Source: Hirsutella rhossiliensis
Taxonomy: Eukaryota; Ascomycota; Sordariomycetes; Hypocreales; Ophiocordycipitaceae
Reading direction: 5' to 3'
Assembly (NCBI RefSeq): GCF_020360975.1
Contig: NW_025408667.1
Span: 10,230,001-10,294,000 of the forward strand
DNA: 64,000 nucleotides
In this document: one piece after another, positions 1 to 11,942 of the stretch
Layout of the letters: every line of letters begins with the position of its first letter
How positions within the stretch are numbered: the stretch's first letter is position 1
Notes under the pieces: generated by a model
Database searches by the model: none
What the model saw: the letters and a program-made list of their open reading frames with translations, nothing else
What the model was told of the DNA's origin: nothing
Translations under genes and position numbers: made by a program

Positions 1-786
1 CCTAGGCTACTTAAAGGGATGCCCTGCTATACCCCTCCTTATAAGGAAGGTTATAAATATAACTTATAACTATTAGTTAAACGGTAAGAGTAGGTTATAT
101 AACCCTATTAATCGTAAGTTTAACTCCCCCTAGAGCGGAAGAGTAGGTTATATAACCACGCCCTAAGGGGAGCGCGGGCAATAAACTTAGGGACCTAAGG
201 GGAGAGGAAATAAGGGGCTTCTCCCTATATCCTCTCCCTTAGGTCCTAGCTTTTATTTTTTATATATACTATTTAAGCACTAGCCGCTAAATAAACTTCC
301 CTTTTACTATATTTACCTTCCCTTTTTATAGGATATAATTAGGAGCCTCCTTTATTTTTAGATAACCTCCTTAAATAGATAATAAAGTAGCCGAATTTAA
401 TATCGGAATAGCCTTATATTTATTAGATTAAACGCTCCTCTACCTATTACCCTACTATCTAGAAGCTAGGGTAGTAAGGGGGTATATTAAGGAGAGTAAG
501 TATAAGAGGCTATAGTTATACCTAGTAGACCTAATAGTTATATATAAGGAAGCCTACTTAACTAATATAACTCCCTTAGCCTAAGGATATTATATAGGCC
601 TAACTTAGGTATAGGAATATCTTAATACCCTCTTTTAGCTAGCTATATATAGTTACTATACCTATATAGGCCCCTCCCTTATCCTAATAGATAGACTAAG
701 ATATATATTACTAAATTTACCTTTCTATAACCCTACTTCTTCTACTATGCTCTTAAGCCCCCCTGCTTAAGAGTTATAATCCCCTT
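1..786. repeat. RIP-mutated AT-rich repeat DNA
   Basis: This stretch is AT-rich, dense in TA steps and stop codons in all frames, and nearly free of CA/TG dinucleotides. That composition matches the right-hand block from 42.5 kb and is what RIP leaves behind. No reading frame or recognisable protein motif survives. It is probably the right end of a repeat extending beyond the window. Confidence 0.75.
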
Positions 787-1185
787 TTCTCGCGAAGAGA
801 GATTTAAAAGAGGAAATTAATAATAAGGGGTTAGATAGGCGGGGCAAGGTTATTTAAATATTTTAAGGATAATAATAATAATAAAGAGTTAATAATTATA
901 TAGTTATAATCCCCTTCCTTTCCTCTATCTAACGCCCCCCTTTATATCCCTTTAGCCTCTTAATTAATAAAGGAAATCCCTTATAGCCCAGATCTCGATG
1001 TCCGTTAGATAACTAGAAATTTTTCCCTTCTTTTCCAGCCGTTGCCGGCGGTCCCGTCTTATCTTTCGCCACCTCTATGGGAAGCTATCGCCACTTCTGC
1101 TTCCCCTCTTTCCCTCCCATCTTCCTTCTCAGCTTCTTATGCCGCTTTTCTCCGAGCCCTGCGAAATCCGGCCACGCTTCGCGAT
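787..1185. repeat. dispersed repeat, left copy
   Basis: It aligns with 55116-55591, from a shared TTCTCGCG through the shared block TCTATCTAACGCCCC to a shared CGAAAT..GGC.ACGCTT. The first half, to about 990, is AT-rich. The second half keeps ordinary GC content and differs from the other copy mainly by C/T and G/A pairs, for example CCACCTCTATGGGAAGC here against CTACCTCTATAGGAAGC there. It directly abuts the alpha-galactosidase pseudogene. It may be an LTR or an element end; the repeat class is not determined. Confidence 0.7.
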
Positions 1186-1300
1186 GGTAATAGGTAAGCT
1201 GATATCTACTTCACCACGGCAACGCCTGCTCTCTGCATCACATTTCCGTCGTGGCACCGAGAATATCTCTACGGAAGCATCGGGACATTGCTCATTCCCA

Positions 1301-2711
1301 ATGATTCTATTATCCTTAACGGTCTACTTTATCATCCTAACCATTCCTGCTTCGGCAGAGAAGTTGAAGGTTCTAAAGGTTGGAAAAACTTCGGACGGGT
1401 CAACTGCGCCCATCCGCGGCTGGAATTCTTTCGGTCTCCAAGCGGGAGCGTACCTTTCGGACTCTGACTTCAATGAGGCTCATGTCAAACCAATCTGTGA
1501 TCGCCTAGCAAGCGATCTCCAAGGCAAGTATAAGCTTTGCGGCCTCGACTCGGGCTGGTCTATCGGTGACCATGGCGATGACCACGGACGCATCTTGTAC
1601 GACCCGGCCAAATTTAAACTTCCCGACTTCGCTCGCTACCTGCATAAAAAAAGCTTACTCCTTGGTGTCTATGTCGTTCCCGGCGCATTCGTGAAAGACG
1701 CAGATAAGACAGTTGAAGGCACATAAACCAAAATCAAGGACATTTGCCAAGCCTCATCAAACAACGGAATGGGACGATGCAACATAAGCTCAGAAGTGGT
1801 TTGACTCCAACGCAAAGCAACTTGCCAGCTGGTACGTCCTGACGTTTTCTCTACTTGTGACGAGAGTAATAACGGGAAAATAGGGGTGTCGACTACATCA
1901 AGTTGGACTACATCACCCCAGGCTCCCCGGCTAACGGCGTGAACCTGCCTGGTGACGAGAGTCGTGAGGTGCGAATGTGGTACAATGCCATTAAAACGTT
2001 ACGCAAAATGATCACTTTATCCATCTCCTGGAAGCTTGACCGAAGCAAGAAATATTTCGACATATGGCGTGCCAACGCTGACTCCATGCGCGTGGACCAA
2101 GATATCCAAACCTACAAGAAGACGCCGCGTGTCTCTTGGGAAAATGTTTTGCGGACTCTTAAAATTATTTGGAGTGGGTTAACGCTGCTACGTCTCACTA
2201 CGACACTGTTGGCATCCATCCGAACCTTGATAAAATGTATGTTGCCAATGCAGAAGATATAAGTGGTCTCACCTACGACCAGCGCAAGTCTGTCTTTATC
2301 CACTGGATCGGCAGCTCTGCCGAGCTGAATCTAGGCGATGATTTGACCCGCCCCGACCATCAGGGAATAGCTCTCCTCACTGACCCAGACGCACTATCGG
2401 CTGCCGACTTCACCGCCAACTACCCGATGCAGCCACGAAACCCCGGCTCAGGAGGGAATTCTTGGAAGAATCAGAATGCCTGGATTTCTGGCCCGTCACG
2501 TTCCGGGGAGTTCATTGCAGTTCTTGCCAACTATGACAAATCTGGCAGTCAGACCATCGCTGCGAAATGGAGTGATCTCGGAGTATCAGGCACATACGAG
2601 TGTTTCGACGTCTTTGGCAAATCGACTAGAAAGGTCGATTCAGAGCTTCGTGCGGAGCTTAAAGGTTTTCAGAGTGTTATGTACCGCTGCACCACTCGAG
2701 CTTATACTTGA
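1301..2711 (+). pseudogene. GH27 alpha-galactosidase-like, broken
   Basis: This is the remnant of a secreted glycoside hydrolase family 27 enzyme that would release terminal alpha-galactose from polysaccharides. The ATG at 1301 opens a hydrophobic signal peptide (MILLSLTVYFIILTIPASA). GH27 landmarks follow: RGWNSFG, LDSGWS, HGRILYDPAKF, GVYVVPGAF, then VDYIKLD with the nucleophile Asp of the family's YxKxD motif, and late blocks DTVGIHPN and DVFGKSTRKV. A canonical intron at 1832-1883 (GTACGT..AG, 52 nt) is intact and joins ASW to GVDYIKLD in frame. The gene is broken by a TAA at 1724-1726, a frameshift near 1785-1797 and another near 2110-2170. The TAA lies where CAA would fit, and a CA-to-TA change is RIP-like. 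Family call is firm; exact substrate is not. Confidence 0.8.
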
Positions 2712-4014
2712 AGCTTCCTATCAGAAATAAAGCAGGATGTGTTTGCCCAGCCAACCCCTTAGGCTATTCGGCCAACCCGCCTTATAGGGCAGTGCGGCTT
2801 GTAAAGGCGCAGCGCCAATGACGTATATTTAGGTATTGTATTGAAAGTGCGCTAGGGACCTAACTAGAGGTATCTAGAACTTCGATGGTAGGTGAACAGG
2901 AAAAACCGGAGAGTCCCGGGGAAACCCTGGTTCTCTTTTTCGAGCTCGTCCGCCTGTACACCGGTTCGAGGCTGCTATACCGTAGAGACTTCGTGATAGG
3001 TGCGTCAGGGAACATAGCAGTAGGACGAACGACCCGTCTTACGCCCCGAGCAGCTCTCCCCTCTTTGTTACTGTTATACGTATAAACGAGTCGCTATCGA
3101 ATCAACTATGCTGCATCACACCACGACGAATCTCCTCTGTGCTCACAGCGCCTGATCAACTTGACGAACAGTCTGTTGAATGGGAGTCTGCATACTTTTC
3201 ATGGCAGCCGACTGACCCTTGCGGAGTTTGATGTCGTGCTTCTTCAAGCTCGAGCTGGGGTATTCCGTCTTAAGGCCGATGGGGTGGCCGAGACTAGTTA
3301 CGTTATAGTGGAGGCCTCCTCTCTCGCTCTTGCACGAGAAGTAGTTTGGAGCCTCTGAAACAAGAGAACACTCGAATGAATAAGCCCACGTGAATGCATG
3401 ATGATGGCATCATCGTACCTTTGCCTTCTTGTACCTTTCTGCTATTCATATTGGTAGCGACAAGGTCAAGATCTTCTGCTTCGATGCCTGCTCGGCTTAG
3501 CGTCTGGCGGATATCATCATCGTCCTCTTTCAAGTCCGGGCTGAGTCAGTTGAGCCTTAATGCTTCGAGTCGTGGAAAAGAAGAAAAAATTGACGACGAT
3601 TGGGATTTTAATCCGGCTCCACACGTACTGTATATCACTAGGCCATGGTGAAATCGAAATTCTCCTGAATAGCATATTAGGAAAAAGGCGTCGGCAAACC
3701 CGACCAAGCGAATTTTTCAGGCCCATCTTTGCCCATCAACAAGGACATCCCACGGATGGATGTCACTGTTCGGAAAGGGGAAGAAAACAATGTCGGCATC
3801 ATTCTAGGAATAGGGGACAACATGGACGCATTGCTCACTAGTCGCAATCCATGGTCTTGTCTCCAACAGACCGGCCGAAGATGGCGAGAATTCGGTGATA
3901 GGATGCCATGGCCTGCATAGGCAGTGCGTGCCCAAAGAGTCTAGATGGGCTCCAGGTGGACGACGCTGCGGATGAAGAAGGCTGGGACTCTATTGCTGAT
4001 CAGCTAGATAGGAG
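2712..4014. other. intergenic, no gene recognised
   Basis: This is ordinary-GC DNA with only short overlapping frames on both strands. A 76-codon minus-strand frame at 3303-3533 begins with an acidic stretch (KEDDDDIRQTLSRAG) that looks protein-like but matches no family I recognise. It may be a worn gene fragment. No tRNA or repeat was seen. Confidence 0.5.
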
Positions 4015-4360
4015 AAGGGTTAGCGTTAGTTTTATCCACATCATGGGTACGGATACATAAGTTACTCCTATGTACGGAGTAGGCTTATCACGACTCTTAC
4101 TGCATATATAAGCCTTTACGGCTGAGCTGCGGTGTCATCCATGGCGACCAACCATTCAACTGGACCAACAAATAACGCATCCAAAATATTGCAGATGCTT
4201 TTTGGAAAGGGTGAGCGTTAGTTTTATTCCCATCATAGATACATATGCCTATGCATGAAGTAGACTCGTTTCGATTCTTACTTCTTACTGCATACAGGCC
4301 TGTCCAGGTAAGCTGCACTACCACCCATGGCTACAAACCATCTAACTAGACTGAAAGACT
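4015..4360. repeat. diverged tandem duplication, ~192 bp period
   Basis: Two head-to-tail copies start at about 4015 and 4207 with AAGGGT.AGCGTTAGTTTTAT. Both continue through matching blocks: catcat, then tacata, GTAGRCT..TCGA, CTTACTGCATA, and end near CCATGGC.ACCAACCAT / CCATGGC.ACAAACCAT. The copies differ by many substitutions and small indels. They lie about 190 bp upstream of the HET-domain pseudogene. No coding potential was seen. Confidence 0.7.
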
Positions 4361-4545
4361 CTAGGCATGCACATTTCAACTTTCCAGAAACATAACCTTC
4401 CATTCAAATGATCTCATGCTTCTATCACTTCATTACTGCGTTCAATAGCCGGCTTTCGTTATCTTCGCGCAGTAAGTGAAGATGCATTAGCAAACCCTCA
4501 ACTCGAATTACCCCGTAGACATACCAAGCTACCCCTTCGGCAACA

Positions 4546-7267
4546 ATGGCAGCCATGATCGGTCAGGCATTGAGGCTTGACGACCTTGAAACCTATCTCA
4601 AGCAGGTAGGCATATCGCCAGACACGGTCAAGAAGATTTTCGAGGACGTAAGCCAGAGCGCTCAGAATCTACGGCCCGTCGACTTCATCGGTTCCGTCCC
4701 GCTTTTCAGGCCAACCTTCGTTAAAGATGCTGGTCCTAACATGGCGAAGCTCGAGGACTTTGGGCTTCTCAATGCACCAGAGCCGCGCCATCCGCAGCGC
4801 CCGTTCCGCATGTTCGACGTGGATACTTGCAACCTTGTCGACTTCCCATCTATCGGCGTGCTGGACCAATGCTGCATGCTATCACACAGATGGAAGGGAG
4901 CTGAGGTGACTCTAGCCGACGTCTATGATGCGATATCTGACAAGGCCGATGGAACTTCCAGGACTAAAGGAGGCGTCAGGAAAACCCACGTTCAACTAGT
5001 CCTAGATCGTTACAGATTGCCCACCAGATAGGCGCCGGCATAAGCATCGAAGACCTCTCGAAGAAGCGTCTCAGCGCCAGGGCGACGAATACAAAGCTCG
5101 AGTACGCCAGGGGCAGCGCAGACAAGGCGAAAGCCAAGCTTAAATTTGCTGAAATTGAGAGAACCATCTTTCATAATATCATCGACCGTATGAAGGACGA
5201 GATAGATGACAAGACGGAGGCCAATGTTGAAAGAGACAACCCCGGGCTAGAGGATGCCGACTTGTCATGTGCAGAACGGTCCAAAGTCAAAGACCTTTCC
5301 ACGGCAAACCAAGTTGTTGAAGAGGCCAGGGATGAAGCTCTCAAAGCGGCAAGCGATCTCATAGCGGCAGAGAAAGAGCTAGATGACGTTCGCAAAGATG
5401 TCGACCTCTTCACCGAGAATAGCCAGCTTCGGGAAGCTGTGGACGGGATGGTTCGTCTCCTACAAAAGTGGAAGTCTGCCATCAAGATTGAGCAATCAAT
5501 TGGGCGGGCCCGGAGTATCTTCAGGGAAAAGCCCTTCCGAAAGTGCGAGAGGTGCTACTTGCGGCTCGACACGTGCTGTATTGACAAGAAGAACGGCGGC
5601 GAGCTGTCCGATTCACTGTCCCTCATGGGAGACTGGTACGCGCAAGCCGAATTCACCCTGGTGCAGCTTGATAGCAGGTTCTCCGAGTCCGAGGCCGTCG
5701 TCGACTGGCAAAGGTTCCAGGTGAAGGAGAAGGAAGAAGAATGTAGACGGATTCCAGCAGACGCGATTCGAAGCTTCCAAGACATCCGCTCTTGGCGACC
5801 GGAGTGGTCGGAGAGAGGCTGGACGCTTCAGGAGCTTCTCATGAGCAAGACGACGTTCTATGTCGACGGCGACTGGTCACCTTTGAGCCGACCCGTCGAT
5901 GATCTCGGCCACTTCTTCTATCTGATCCCGTATATTTCCTTGTACGTCCCGTGCTGACACGGTGAACACGTATTCGGACTCTGCCGACGTGCTTCACGCA
6001 GGCTGGGACCTCGCGGGGCTCGCCGGCGTCATGCAAGGACCTGTGACGCTCAGCGAGTATGGGGGTCTCGACGAGGTGCTACGATGGGGCCATTTTGGCC
6101 CTCGGGCTGTGAACTCGGATCCGCAGCCGGTAGACCAAGGGTTGCCTAGGTCAAAAGAGCGCAGCTCCTCATCGCCATTCTTGACGGTTTAGGGCTTCAA
6201 TTTCCACGAGATATAAGCGAAGAAACAGCCAAATCGGATATAGCCTAGGCCGTCTTCTTCGCCGCCACTTAACTGATTGGAAGAGGCGTCTTGGGCGCCA
6301 GTGACGCCAGGAGACGACTCCTCCAGGAGCTCAAGACTCGTCTCCCCAAGCCCTTGCCGCTCAGCATCTGCCATAACGAAGGCGTGGCAGAGTCATAGGC
6401 TCGACACGCCATCAATTTTCTCCTACGGCTCCTTGTTACCGAGGTCGAATATCTTATCAGGCAAGACAGGCGTTACGTTGCCGACTTCGGCGGCGTTTAG
6501 GCGCTAGACAAGTGGCAGTAAGGGGTCTAGCAGACGGGCTTCTCTACGCACGAGATTATGGCTCCCTCGTGCAAGCGGCGGGCTACCGTGCCGGCCGACC
6601 ACGTGTACGCACTCATAGGCGTTCTCGATATGCGTTTTCTGATATTTCCAGCCGAGGGCCATTGCAAGGCCATGTCTCAGCTTCTCGACGAGATTATCAT
6701 CGCCTAAAATGACGTCTCCGTCTTTAACTGGACTAGCATGAACATAGGAAGCCCTATCCGTGCCGCGCTCTCTACCCTTCATCGCACGAGGCCTTTTCTC
6801 GCGACGACCGCGGCTACCAGTACAACCTGCTGCTGTCTCAAGAGATCAGGGACAAGATAGACGACGTCATGGTCACATACAACAGCGTCGTGTCGGTGCT
6901 GCGCGAGGGCATCGACTTCGTAAGAAAAAAACAGCGCAGAGACCTACCCTTTACTTGCATTCGCAAGATCGTCGAGATCGTACAGAACCTCACATTCCAG
7001 GCGCTGAAGCCCGAGCTTGAGAATGTGGGGAGGGTCATGAGGTACATCTTGAAAGGGTGCCATGACCCGCCGTCTTCGCCTCATCCCGTCGATGCTCGCT
7101 CACCCAGTCTTCCTCTCGTGACTGGCACAAAGGGATTCAAGTTTCCAGGCCTCACAAAGGGACTCAGGCTGTCCTCCAAAAAGGTCAAGTCAGAACCCGT
7201 GGAGCCGGACGACCAGGACTTGCTCCCATCCATGTTCCACTCGGCGGTAACTGTTCATATGTTTTGA
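4546..7267 (+). pseudogene. HET-domain protein, multiply frameshifted
   Basis: This is the remnant of a heterokaryon-incompatibility (HET) domain protein, a fungal non-self recognition family. The opening frame (ATG 4546) has MFDVDTCNLVDFP and CCMLSHRWKG, the usual first HET motifs. After a frameshift near 4970-5020 a frame to 5957 carries a long charged coiled-coil stretch, then LDTCCIDKKNGGELSDS and SERGWTLQELL, the second and third HET motifs. Further remnants in other frames follow: DHVYALIGVL and NDVSVFNWT near 6600-6740, FSRDDRGYQYN near 6790, and a final frame 6869-7267. About 215 residues separate the first and second motifs, far more than in a compact HET domain; relatives with such an insertion exist to my knowledge. 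At least four frame changes make a functional product unlikely. Confidence 0.75.
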
Positions 7268-7453
7268 TGGAAAGCACGGATAAGTTGGCTGCGCGGGAAA
7301 CGACGGGACGGCTTCTGGCTTGGAAGATATGTTCAGGGCAATTGCTACACCGGCATGATTTTATACAGTCTCTGATAGGCCAGTCTCTTTTTTGTTAATT
7401 GTTAGTGCATTTAGGATTCTGCCAACAGCTCCCGTTGTACCTTATGCTTAGGG
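7268..7453. other. intergenic, nothing recognised
   Basis: A short spacer between the end of the HET remnant and the inverted-repeat element. No motif seen. Confidence 0.5.
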
Positions 7454-7798
7454 GCAGACTATCCGGCACACGGGTCTGCCTGACCAGTACACAATAGGTG
7501 GGGAGACTATACTCGAGTGCACCTAAACAGGAAAGGCGGATTAAAAAAGTAGTACATCAACAGGTATATTTTTCTATTTCATATAATCTTTAACAGCTTA
7601 AGTGGGGGTTAGTTAGTTTTTAAGTGATTAGGCTATGATTAGGGTGAATTTAAGGCTTACAGTTAACTATAGGAATATCTCATTTGAAATATCAAAAAAA
7701 GTAAAGAATTAAAGTTATACAAAGACTCTGTCCTATGCACCACTGTCTCCCCACTCTTTGTGTGCTGGCTAGGCAGACCCGTGAGCAGGATAGTCTGC
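7454..7798. mobile_element. candidate MITE, 345 bp
   Basis: The ends are inverted repeats. GCAGACTATCCGGCACACGG at 7454 matches the reverse complement of the sequence ending at 7798 (GCAGACTATCCTGCTCACGG), and the match continues inward with gaps through GGTCTGCCT, ACACAA and GTGGGGAGAC for roughly 65-70 bp. The interior is AT-rich and non-coding. Size, terminal repeats and lack of ORF fit a miniature inverted-repeat transposable element of DNA-transposon origin. A target duplication could not be defined (TA precedes the left end by three bases), so the superfamily is open. Confidence 0.6.
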
Positions 7799-9159
7799 GG
7801 CGCGACGCATCTTCACTAGTTACCGGTAGCTATTGCACTGAGTACCTCTTTGTCGTATATCAAGCCGACTTAGAACGATTGATTGTTTGCGAATACCTGT
7901 TAAAAAATCAACTCAACAAATACTCCGGGCCAGGAACCCACACTCCTCAACACTGCAATCTTGGATGCTTTCCATCCCCCAAGGGCGCCCTATATCTCTC
8001 GGTTACTTTTCCCGTCTCCTTAAGCCGGCTGCCGCCTCTTACCTCGGCTTGGAGGATCCTTACGGCTTCGCGCTCTTGGCCGCCACTGGCTTCTTGGACC
8101 GTTTGCTGCGGCGCGAGTCTGAAGTGCTCGTCTTGCGTGTTTCCAAGTGCGGACCTCGCAACGTCTGGCCGCGTGGCGGTGCATCACTTGGCCGCGTGCC
8201 AAATTCGGGCAACTCTCCAGCGAGCCTCCGACTCCTGCGCGGAGCAACACCAGAACCAGGCTCTTCCGGCACTCGTTTGGTTCGGGCTGGCCCACGACGC
8301 CGTCCTTGGGTTTTGGCGGATGTTGGTGCGCGCTGCCGGGACCGAGTGTGTCCGCGAGTATCGCTTTTGCTCCGTGCCGCGAGCTTCGTGACTCTTCCGC
8401 CACGAACCTTGCGGGAAGTGTCCTCTGGCTGAGGCGATGGTTCTAGCTTCCAACGGTTCGCGCTACCTCGGCCATGTTTGGACTCGTATTCAGCAAACAT
8501 GCGGTCACGCATTTCCTTTGCTTTCCGGAGCATAGCTTGGCTTCTCTCCTTCTCCTCTTGGGTCCGAGGGGGAGGGTTGTTCAGGATATCTATTCGCCGT
8601 GCTTCCGAAGCCGCCTCTGCTTCTCGATCCATGGCGTCGATCTGCTCTTGTGTCCAACCCTCGAGGCGAAGATGCAGATCCCTCAAGCTACGTTCGCGCT
8701 GCTTCTTTTTCAGATAGTACTGGTCCGGATCGATCCATCTTAGGTCCCGGATTGCGTTCCATTCTTGCTCGTTTCGTCTCTCGCATTCTTTGTTCTCACA
8801 TATCGATCTTTCATGAAGAACCAGCTGGCGCTTCCTTGATTCGTACATGGACTCAGAGTATTGGCTCCGAACTGCGTCCCACTCGACGAAGTCCCAATGC
8901 CAGTCATTTTGTGACCAGCACTGTGGCCCCTCCCGGGCTTGAGTGAGCGCCTCGGTTGGGGTAGGGGGGTAGGTGCTCATATTGCTCCCGTCGCTGCGCA
9001 AGCTGCTGGACGGTGAAGACACGGCTAGTGGTCGAGTGTCGGGAAGCTCGGCCGGCCTTGTCATGATGTCGTGCCACGTCACGCCTTGGGCAAGTAACGC
9101 TTCGTCTATGTCCAGTCGCATATCCCTTAGGGCTCCCCAGCGTTTGGCGCTTTTGGCGG

Positions 9160-9168
9160 ATTTCCTTC
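9160..9168. repeat. hAT target-site duplication, left
   Basis: ATTTCCTTC abuts the left CAGTG end and is repeated at 11943-11951. hAT elements normally duplicate 8 bp, so the ninth base may be chance. Confidence 0.75.
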
Positions 9169-11941
9169 CAGTGTTGCTAATAATATGACAATAAAGTAGT
9201 ATACTGCAGTATATACAATACAATACGCGATTTCTCATATTGTACCAATACAATATGCTCGCCGTCATATTGTGACGATACAATATGGCGCCTTCCATAC
9301 TGGCAATATATGGCTTGTATTGTTTGTATTGGTTGGTGGTCATTCGCCTTTCCGTTCCCCAATTCGCGCCAATATGATGACGCGTCAAAATACACGCGTA
9401 AATATAAGCATGTTCTATGTATTGTTTTTCGTCTGGCGGACCTCCAGGACGTAAAATCTTCCTATTGGCGCACGGAAACGCGTAAATGTATGTATAAATC
9501 CAGACCTACAGGGTAGCGGCTCGCCGTCCAAACACTGTTTTCCTCCTCAACCCCGCTTTCCCACCCCAGGACTTACAAGCAATCTCGATGCCTCAACAAC
9601 GCCTGCCTTTTGTTCAAACATCGCCGCGACGGGATTCGTCAATATCAGACGAATACTCGGAGATTTCCAGCCCACGGTTGCATGATCCAGATGAGACCCA
9701 AACCACTGAATGCCAATCGTCGCAACCTCGCACGGCCTCCATAAACCCTTCGGCCAAGCCAAGAACATCATGGGTCTTTTCTCATATGCCAGACGAGGAC
9801 ATAGAGACGAAATACTACAATCAGCGGACCGGAAAAGAAGAATGGCGCTGCAAACACTGTGACAAAACGTATTGCTGTTCCGGTGGAACTGCGGCCCCAG
9901 CCAAGCACCTTACGGATCCTCCTCCTGACGGTCACGGCCTCCCAAAAGGCGCGCCACGAACAGCCAAAGTCACGAATATACGAACTATTCTCGAGATAGC
10001 TCGTGTTATGGCCAAAGAACATCCCCGAAAACGCCGTCGGCTCAACGATCAATCCGGAGACTCGATCGACCCAGACCAGCTCGAAGCTTTATACGTAAGG
10101 TTTATTACGTCCTGTTCTCTCCCATTTAGGCTTGTGGAATGCCCAGAATTCCGAGCATTCTTAGCCTACCTCAACGCCGATATCGATACTTGGCTTCCAG
10201 ATACACACGAGACCATCAAGAAATGGATTATGCGGCAGTACGAAGGTCAGAAGGAGAAGGTCAAGCAGCGCATCCAGTCAGCAAAGTCAAAAATTCATAT
10301 CAGCTGCGACCTATGGACTTCCCCAACTCTTTGGCCATCTTAGGCGTAGTTGCTCATTACGTTGCAGAAGACAGTCAGTTGGAACACCATGTCTTGGCTT
10401 TGAAAGACATCGACAGTGAGCACGACGGATATCACCTGGCAAGGGCAATTTTGGAAGTGGTTGATGACTGGGGTTTGCTTCCAACCTTGGATATTTTGTG
10501 ATGGACAATGCAGGCAATAACGATACAATGATGAGATCTCTTTCCTTGGTAAGTACGGCGCACTGTTTTTTCTGACTGGCCCTAACATCTACAGGCCTTC
10601 TACGTCGATATGACATTCGATACGATCCCAAATCTCACCGACTCCGCTGCCAAGGTCACATTATCAACCTTGCCGCCAAAGCTTTCTCTTCGTTACCGAT
10701 AATGAGAAGCTCAAAGACGACGAACGTGATGGGCATAATGTGACACTAAAAGAGATCGAGGCGTGGCGGAAAAAGGGTCCCTTGGCAAGCTCCACAACTT
10801 CGTGGTTTTCGTCCAAAGTAGTGTTCAGCGTCGCCAAAGTTTCTGGCCATCAGCCATAATCGCAAGCTTGCGCGAGATAATGACACGAGGTGGAGTTCGT
10901 GGTACACCATGCTACGAGCGGCCTTGCATCTTAGAGGCGCAGTCGAGGGATATTCAACAAATGGGTGGAAGGAGATTGTGCCGGAGACGAGCTCTCCCGA
11001 GGAGTGGGTCATCCTCGAGAAGATCAAGTCTTTCTTGGAGAAGCTTAAAATGACGACAAAGGCCCTTGAGTCATCGTTTGCAACTCTTGACAATGTTCTC
11101 TTGGCTATGGACTTCGTATTGGCGCAATTTGAAGCAGGAAAAGAGGCACATATCGACGATCCGATTATGGCACCAATGTATAACTCGGGCTGGGCGAAGA
11201 TGGATAAGTACTATTGTCTTACTGACGAATCGCCTGCCTACGTCGCTGCGATTGTGCTTCACCCTTCGCATAAATGGCACTACATACACGAAAACTGGAA
11301 GAAGGAGTGGGCTGACTCGTCAAAGAAGCTGATGGAGACACTGTGGGATGATTATAAACCTGTGGAGCCGCCTTCTCTATCTGAGGTTCCGTTGACGACC
11401 ACGAACGAGTTCTTGAATTGGAGAAACAAGCACCTACAACCAGCACTTATCACAGACGAGTACGAGCGATATTGTAAGTCTGAACGGGTTTATGGGTTCA
11501 CAAGCGCCCTCGCATGGTGGCTGGAGGAAACACAGCAAAAGAACTACCCATACCTGAGCAAAATGGCGGTGGATATACTGTCAATTCCGCAATGTCTGCT
11601 GAGCCCGAAAGACTCTTCTCTGGGGCAAAAATAACCATCACAGACCGTCGAAATCGACTTGGGAGTGATGTAATTCAGGCATTGGAGTGCTTGAAGTCAT
11701 GGTTTGGGATACAGGATTTTCAGGGTGACGATATTTCAGCAACGACGGTTGAATAATGAGGGTCACGTGGGATATACGGGATATATTGTTTTACTGGCAA
11801 TATATTGGGTCACTGGCAATACAATACAATATGGACCAATGCCATATTGCGCAATACAATACGCACCTCTTGACAGTACAATAATATTGCGAGGGGTCCA
11901 TATTGCCAATATACGTATTGTTTATATTATTAGCAACACTG
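9169..11941 (+). mobile_element. hAT DNA transposon, 2773 bp
   Basis: The element is bounded by perfect 18-bp inverted repeats, CAGTGTTGCTAATAATAT at 9169-9186 and its complement at 11924-11941. CAGTG termini are typical of hAT elements. The sequence ATTTCCTTC flanks it on both sides (9160-9168 and 11943-11951), with one extra A at 11942 on the right. Both subterminal regions (about 9187-9340 and 11765-11923) are packed with CAATAT/ACAATACAATA motifs in both orientations, the arrangement hAT transposases bind. It carries a degenerate transposase gene and has split a minus-strand host ORF. Confidence 0.92.
9588..11756 (+). pseudogene. hAT transposase, frameshifted
   Basis: This is the transposase of the element. 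From the ATG at 9588 it shows a BED-type zinc finger (WRCKHCDKTYCCSGG..KHL), then CDLWTSP with the first catalytic Asp, VMDNAGNND with the second, the RCQGHIINLAAKAF (CxxH) block, and the C-terminal dimerisation block AEPERLFSGAKITITDRRNRL up to the stop at 11754-11756. An intron at 10549-10594 (GTAAGT..ACAG, 46 nt) is plausible. Six frame changes are needed to read it through, near 10320, 10480, 10610, 10685, 10835 and 11590. At least five are explained by one missing base in a short homopolymer. Unless these are sequencing errors the protein is dead. Confidence 0.88.
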
Positions 11942-11942
11942 A

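Noticed and set aside
7735..8743. Plus-strand frames overlapping the 3' part of the split gene
   Set aside because: They are antisense shadows of the Arg/Lys-rich minus-strand coding sequence.
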